Source: Helicobacteraceae bacterium
Lineage (GTDB): Bacteria; Campylobacterota; Campylobacteria; Campylobacterales; SZUA-545
Direction: 5' to 3'
DNA length: 32,785 nucleotides
Assembly (NCBI GenBank): GCA_031273735.1
Contig: JAISRI010000035.1
Coordinates: forward strand, 1-32,785
Below the pieces are notes generated by a model. It was not told where the DNA came from. It was given only the letters and a program-made list of their open reading frames with translations, and did not search any database. The position numbers and the translations under genes are program-made. Every line of letters starts with the position of its first letter. The stretch's first letter is position 1. Positions 30,871 to 32,785 of the stretch are shown piece by piece.

Positions 30871-31145
30871 TTTACTTCCTTTTGCTTGATAGACCTGCGC
30901 GGCGCAAACTTATTTACGCTTGATCGTAAAATCAGATACTTTTTGCCGTCGCGGCGGTAATCGTGAGGCGAGATGTTCGCGTCGTTGATTAGCCGCCATC
31001 TAATTGCGCTTGGCGTTACGCCGCACATTTTGGCGACCTCTGGCACGCATAGGTATTTTGCTTCGGACGCTTCGATTAGCGTCTCTAGCCTGCGCTCTAT
31101 ACCCTCCAATTTGTTAATAACGATCAATCCGATTTCCGCGTTCAT
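30867..31145 (-). CDS. excisionase-like small DNA-binding protein
   Basis: 92 residues. Residues 30-75 form a MerR/excisionase-like helix-turn-helix (KYLCVPEVAKMCGVTPSAIRW, then KKYLILRSSV as the wing), after an N-terminal helix and before a basic tail (APRRSIKQK). Overlaps both neighbours by 4 nt (ATGA), directly upstream of the integrase, the usual place for a directionality factor. It may instead be a repressor; which one is not decidable from sequence. Confidence 0.75.
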   Translation of the reverse strand: MNAEIGLIVINKLEGIERRLETLIEASEAKYLCVPEVAKMCGVTPSAIRWRLINDANISPHDYRRDGKKYLILRSSVNKFAPRRSIKQKEVK

Positions 31146-32107
31146 TGCCGCTCCTCTAGCGCGATTGCGATTTGCGTTTCATAGTCTGCGCCGTAGAGCG
31201 CGGACATCACCGCCGTTTCAATGCCGCCCAAAGCCTCTACCGCTCGCGCTTCTTGCGCCGTAAAAAACGCCGCGCCGCTTCTTGCGCGTAAATCTTTGGA
31301 TTCGAGTTTCGCCGCTCTCTCGCGCAACTTCGGGTCTCTTTCAAACGACGCGCCCAATTCGCGGAGCTTTTGCGCTAGAGCTTGCGCCGCGCCGCTCTTT
31401 TTGGGCGCAATTTGAATATCTGAAACTTTAACCCCTTCGGGAACGCCGTCGACATAATCATCGTAGCGATCAAGAAACTTCGTAAAGTCCAACACAAAAC
31501 CTCTCGCTACTGGTTCTGTCTTTTTATAATTCTCTATCGCTATTTTTATTTTGTCGGCTTTTAACCATAGTTTTTTTATATTCCATTTCTTAATCGCTAA
31601 TTGTTTTGTGGTTTTTTTCGGATATATTTTATAAACGCTTTCAAATAATGTTTTATTTTCTTGCCGCGAAAACGCAAAATTAAAAAGTTCCCCCTTTACC
31701 CCCTCAAAAAGTAGATCTTCTTGTATGGGAGTATTTAAATTATTTAAAATATTTAATTGCGCGGGCGCCTGCGTTTCTATAATATGGGAATTGGTTTCAG
31801 AAGTATCATTTTGACACTTCAGAAGTGTCAATTTGACACTTTGCTCTATTGCGTTTTCGGTAAAAATTATCGCTCTATTTCTTCGATTGCCCGCATTTAT
31901 TATTAGCTCTTTCGCGTAAAGCCTTTTTAATATGCTCTTAACGCTATTTTCGCTTGTCATTAGCATTTGCGCTATCATTTTATTCGATAGCGAAAACTCG
32001 CCTTTTTCTATAATTTCGCCAAATATCAACCCCGATAAGAGCTTCTCGCTCGGCGTTAGTTTTTTGTCGTTCAAGAACCTATCGGTTGCAATTGCGTAGT
32101 TATACAT
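31142..32107 (-). CDS. replication protein with N-terminal winged helix
   Basis: 321 residues. Residues 17-70 are a winged-helix domain (LTPSEKLLSGLIFGEI, then SENSVKSILKRLYAKELI), like the N-terminus of phage replication organisers. A variable linker follows (90-150), then residues 155-220 carry the YKIYPKKTTKQLAIKKW / AIENYKKTEPVARGFVLDFTKFLD pattern of phage replication proteins, and a helical Arg/Ala-rich tail. The linker and replication region are far more A+T-rich than the two ends, giving the gene a mosaic look, and the linker DNA carries the iteron-like array and A+T tandem repeats listed separately. Likely the element's initiator or helicase-loading factor (inference from layout). 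Confidence 0.8.
   Translation of the reverse strand: MYNYAIATDRFLNDKKLTPSEKLLSGLIFGEIIEKGEFSLSNKMIAQMLMTSENSVKSILKRLYAKELIINAGNRRNRAIIFTENAIEQSVKLTLLKCQNDTSETNSHIIETQAPAQLNILNNLNTPIQEDLLFEGVKGELFNFAFSRQENKTLFESVYKIYPKKTTKQLAIKKWNIKKLWLKADKIKIAIENYKKTEPVARGFVLDFTKFLDRYDDYVDGVPEGVKVSDIQIAPKKSGAAQALAQKLRELGASFERDPKLRERAAKLESKDLRARSGAAFFTAQEARAVEALGGIETAVMSALYGADYETQIAIALEERQ
31732..31758. repeat. three tandem A+T-only 9-mers, possible DNA-unwinding element
   Basis: TATTTAAAT (31732-31740), TATTTAAAA (31741-31749), TATTTAATT (31750-31758): 27 bases without G or C, in perfect tandem, inside the replication-protein gene and 40 bp from the iteron-like array. Tandem A+T repeats beside initiator sites are how bacterial and phage origins open. 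The codons read LNILNNLN. Confidence 0.6.
31799..31842. repeat. iteron-like array of alternating 9-mers
   Basis: Two tandem 22-bp units. The 9-mer TTGACACTT appears at 31811-31819 and 31833-31841, and its complement AAGTGTCAA at 31823-31831; a degenerate complement (AAGTATCAT) at 31801-31809 completes the pattern. Adjacent units form dyads: a perfect 10-bp-arm palindrome at 31811-31831 and a perfect 9-bp-arm palindrome at 31823-31841, each with a one-base centre. Repeat spacing of 22 bp is about two helical turns. Fits initiator or repressor binding sites. Confidence 0.65.
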
Positions 32108-32357
32108 CGGCTCTCCACCATTTGGCTTTTATCAGCTCTTTATGCGATAGCTTCTCTAGCATAGGCGCAACGCTCTTGGCGGGAACGTTCAATATCCGCG
32201 CCAACTCCTCGTCCGTTAGCTCAAAGCCGCCTTTTAGCGCAAAATCGCCAAAAATTAGCCCAGCTAGGAGCTTCTCGTTTGCCGTTAGGCTCGTATCCGT
32301 CAATATCCTCATAGGCGTTATCGCTAACGCCTTTATCGTCTTTATATCGTTGGTCAT
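32100..32357 (-). CDS. winged-helix protein, paralogue of the replication protein's N-terminus
   Basis: 85 residues: SLTANEKLLAGLIFGDFALKG, then VPAKSVAPMLEKLSHKELI, aligning over about 55 residues with residues 16-70 of the downstream replication protein (shared EKLL-GLIFG and KELI). It lacks the replication domain. Overlaps that gene by 8 nt and follows the 48-residue gene with ATGA. Could be a regulator competing for the same sites or a remnant of duplication. Confidence 0.75.
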   Translation of the reverse strand: MTNDIKTIKALAITPMRILTDTSLTANEKLLAGLIFGDFALKGGFELTDEELARILNVPAKSVAPMLEKLSHKELIKAKWWRADV

Positions 32358-32500
32358 TGTTTGTCCTTTTCTTGGGGTTCTATTGGCTTTTCGGTCGTTA
32401 ATTTGTTCGCCTTGTCGTTTTTCTCGCGGGCGAGCAGATCGGCAAGGCGTTTATCTAGTCCCGTCGTATCGAGGTGGTGGGTGTGGGGGCTTTCGCTCAT
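32354..32500 (-). CDS. 48-residue polar protein, unknown
   Basis: Starts at ATG 32500 (MSESPHTHHLDTTGLDKRL) and ends KPIEPQEKDKQ, overlapping the winged-helix gene as ATGA like all its neighbours. Highly charged, helical centre (LADLLAREKNDKANK). Overlaps the upstream partial gene by 50 nt in another frame. A longer frame upstream of this ATG is Arg-rich and looks like a shadow. Small, so moderate confidence. Confidence 0.5.
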   Translation of the reverse strand: MSESPHTHHLDTTGLDKRLADLLAREKNDKANKLTTEKPIEPQEKDKQ

Positions 32501-32785
32501 TTTTTTGCCCTGTAGTTGAAAGTTGAAACGCCGGCACCGGATAAGCGTCCATATCCGTCTGCTCGCGAGTAAGCGCCGAAGCCGCCTTTGGCGCGAGCGC
32601 TCTAAGCTCTTCCTTGACGTAATATTTCGCGTCGTAAGCGTTAAGCGTAGCGATCGCGGCGGATAAAAACGCCTCCCAATCAATATCAACCTGCATACCG
32701 CTTACCGCTCCGATTTTATAAAAGTCGACAAGTCTCTCCTCTAGCGCTATTTTTAGCAAGGCGACGCTCTCGTCGGAGTCAATAA
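32451..32785 (-). CDS. unknown protein of the mobile element, runs off the window
   Basis: The frame is open from the right edge to the stop at 32451. The first TTG in frame is at 32759, but upstream codons (DSDESVALLKIALEERL) read like real protein, so the gene starts outside. Contains VDIDWEAFLSAAIATLNAYDAKYYVKEELRALAP, mostly helical, and a Pro-rich end. No family recognised. Confidence 0.55.
   Translation of the reverse strand, partial: IDSDESVALLKIALEERLVDFYKIGAVSGMQVDIDWEAFLSAAIATLNAYDAKYYVKEELRALAPKAASALTREQTDMDAYPVPAFQLSTTGQKNERKPPHPPPRYDGTR

Noticed and set aside
30850-30930. Loss of the first catalytic His in the integrase as a defect
   Set aside because: Tyr at that place (YTTRHT) is common in functional phage integrases; all other catalytic residues are present.

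Overview
The window looks like chromosome of a Campylobacterota (epsilonproteobacterial) species. The run lysA-pheA-hisC-fliF-fliG-fliH-dxs, the neighbouring rplY-pth pair, the short HisZ-like protein and the flaG-fliD-fliS block are arrangements known from Campylobacter and its relatives. Promoters fit too: T-rich stretches followed by TATAAT, and two near-textbook sigma-54 (RpoN) flagellar promoters. It is not an ordinary Campylobacter: it has pilT, a moderately high G+C content, and about 33 exact copies of GCGATCGC, the octamer known as HIP1 in cyanobacteria. The genus cannot be named from this sequence. No rRNA, tRNA or CRISPR array was seen.

Layout. 1-1864 (+): the 3' part of a class V aminotransferase and a HisZ-like protein. 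1888-3891 (-): manC, then a sigma-54-promoted pair of unknown small helical proteins. 4026-14398 (+): a long run of touching or overlapping genes, lysA, pheA, hisC, fliF, fliG, fliH and dxs, then an unknown membrane protein, a 93-residue protein and a small exported beta-barrel-like protein. 14437-17927: three exported TPR paralogues (-,+,-) of 5, 20 and 4 repeats, each ending in the same CX4C cap. 18217-25143 (-): a leftward cluster with a sigma-54-promoted flagellin-like protein, nadK, uppP, tal, pilT, rplY, pth and an A+T-rich unknown exported protein. 25207-25599 (+): a small membrane protein, possibly leaderless. 25592-28445 (-): flaG, fliD, fliS and a FliT-position protein. 28554-29497 (+): a small unknown protein and rsmD. 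29498-29709: repeats and a probable terminator. 29710 to the right edge (-): the left end of an integrated mobile element with integrase, excisionase-like protein, replication protein, a shorter winged-helix paralogue and two small genes, the last running off the window.

How the parts work together. The core genes cover lysine, phenylalanine and histidine synthesis, isoprenoid precursor synthesis (dxs) with undecaprenyl phosphate recycling (uppP), translation maintenance (rplY, pth, rsmD), and the flagellar MS-ring, switch, export and filament-cap machinery. The sigma-54 promoters tie three otherwise unrecognised genes to the flagellar programme.

The most notable structure is in the mobile element. 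Inside the replication-protein gene lie two tandem 22-bp units made of alternating TTGACACTT/AAGTGTCAA 9-mers. About 40 bp away are three tandem A+T-only 9-mers of the form TATTTAAWW. This is the layout of an iteron origin with an unwinding element embedded in its own initiator gene, as in lambda O.
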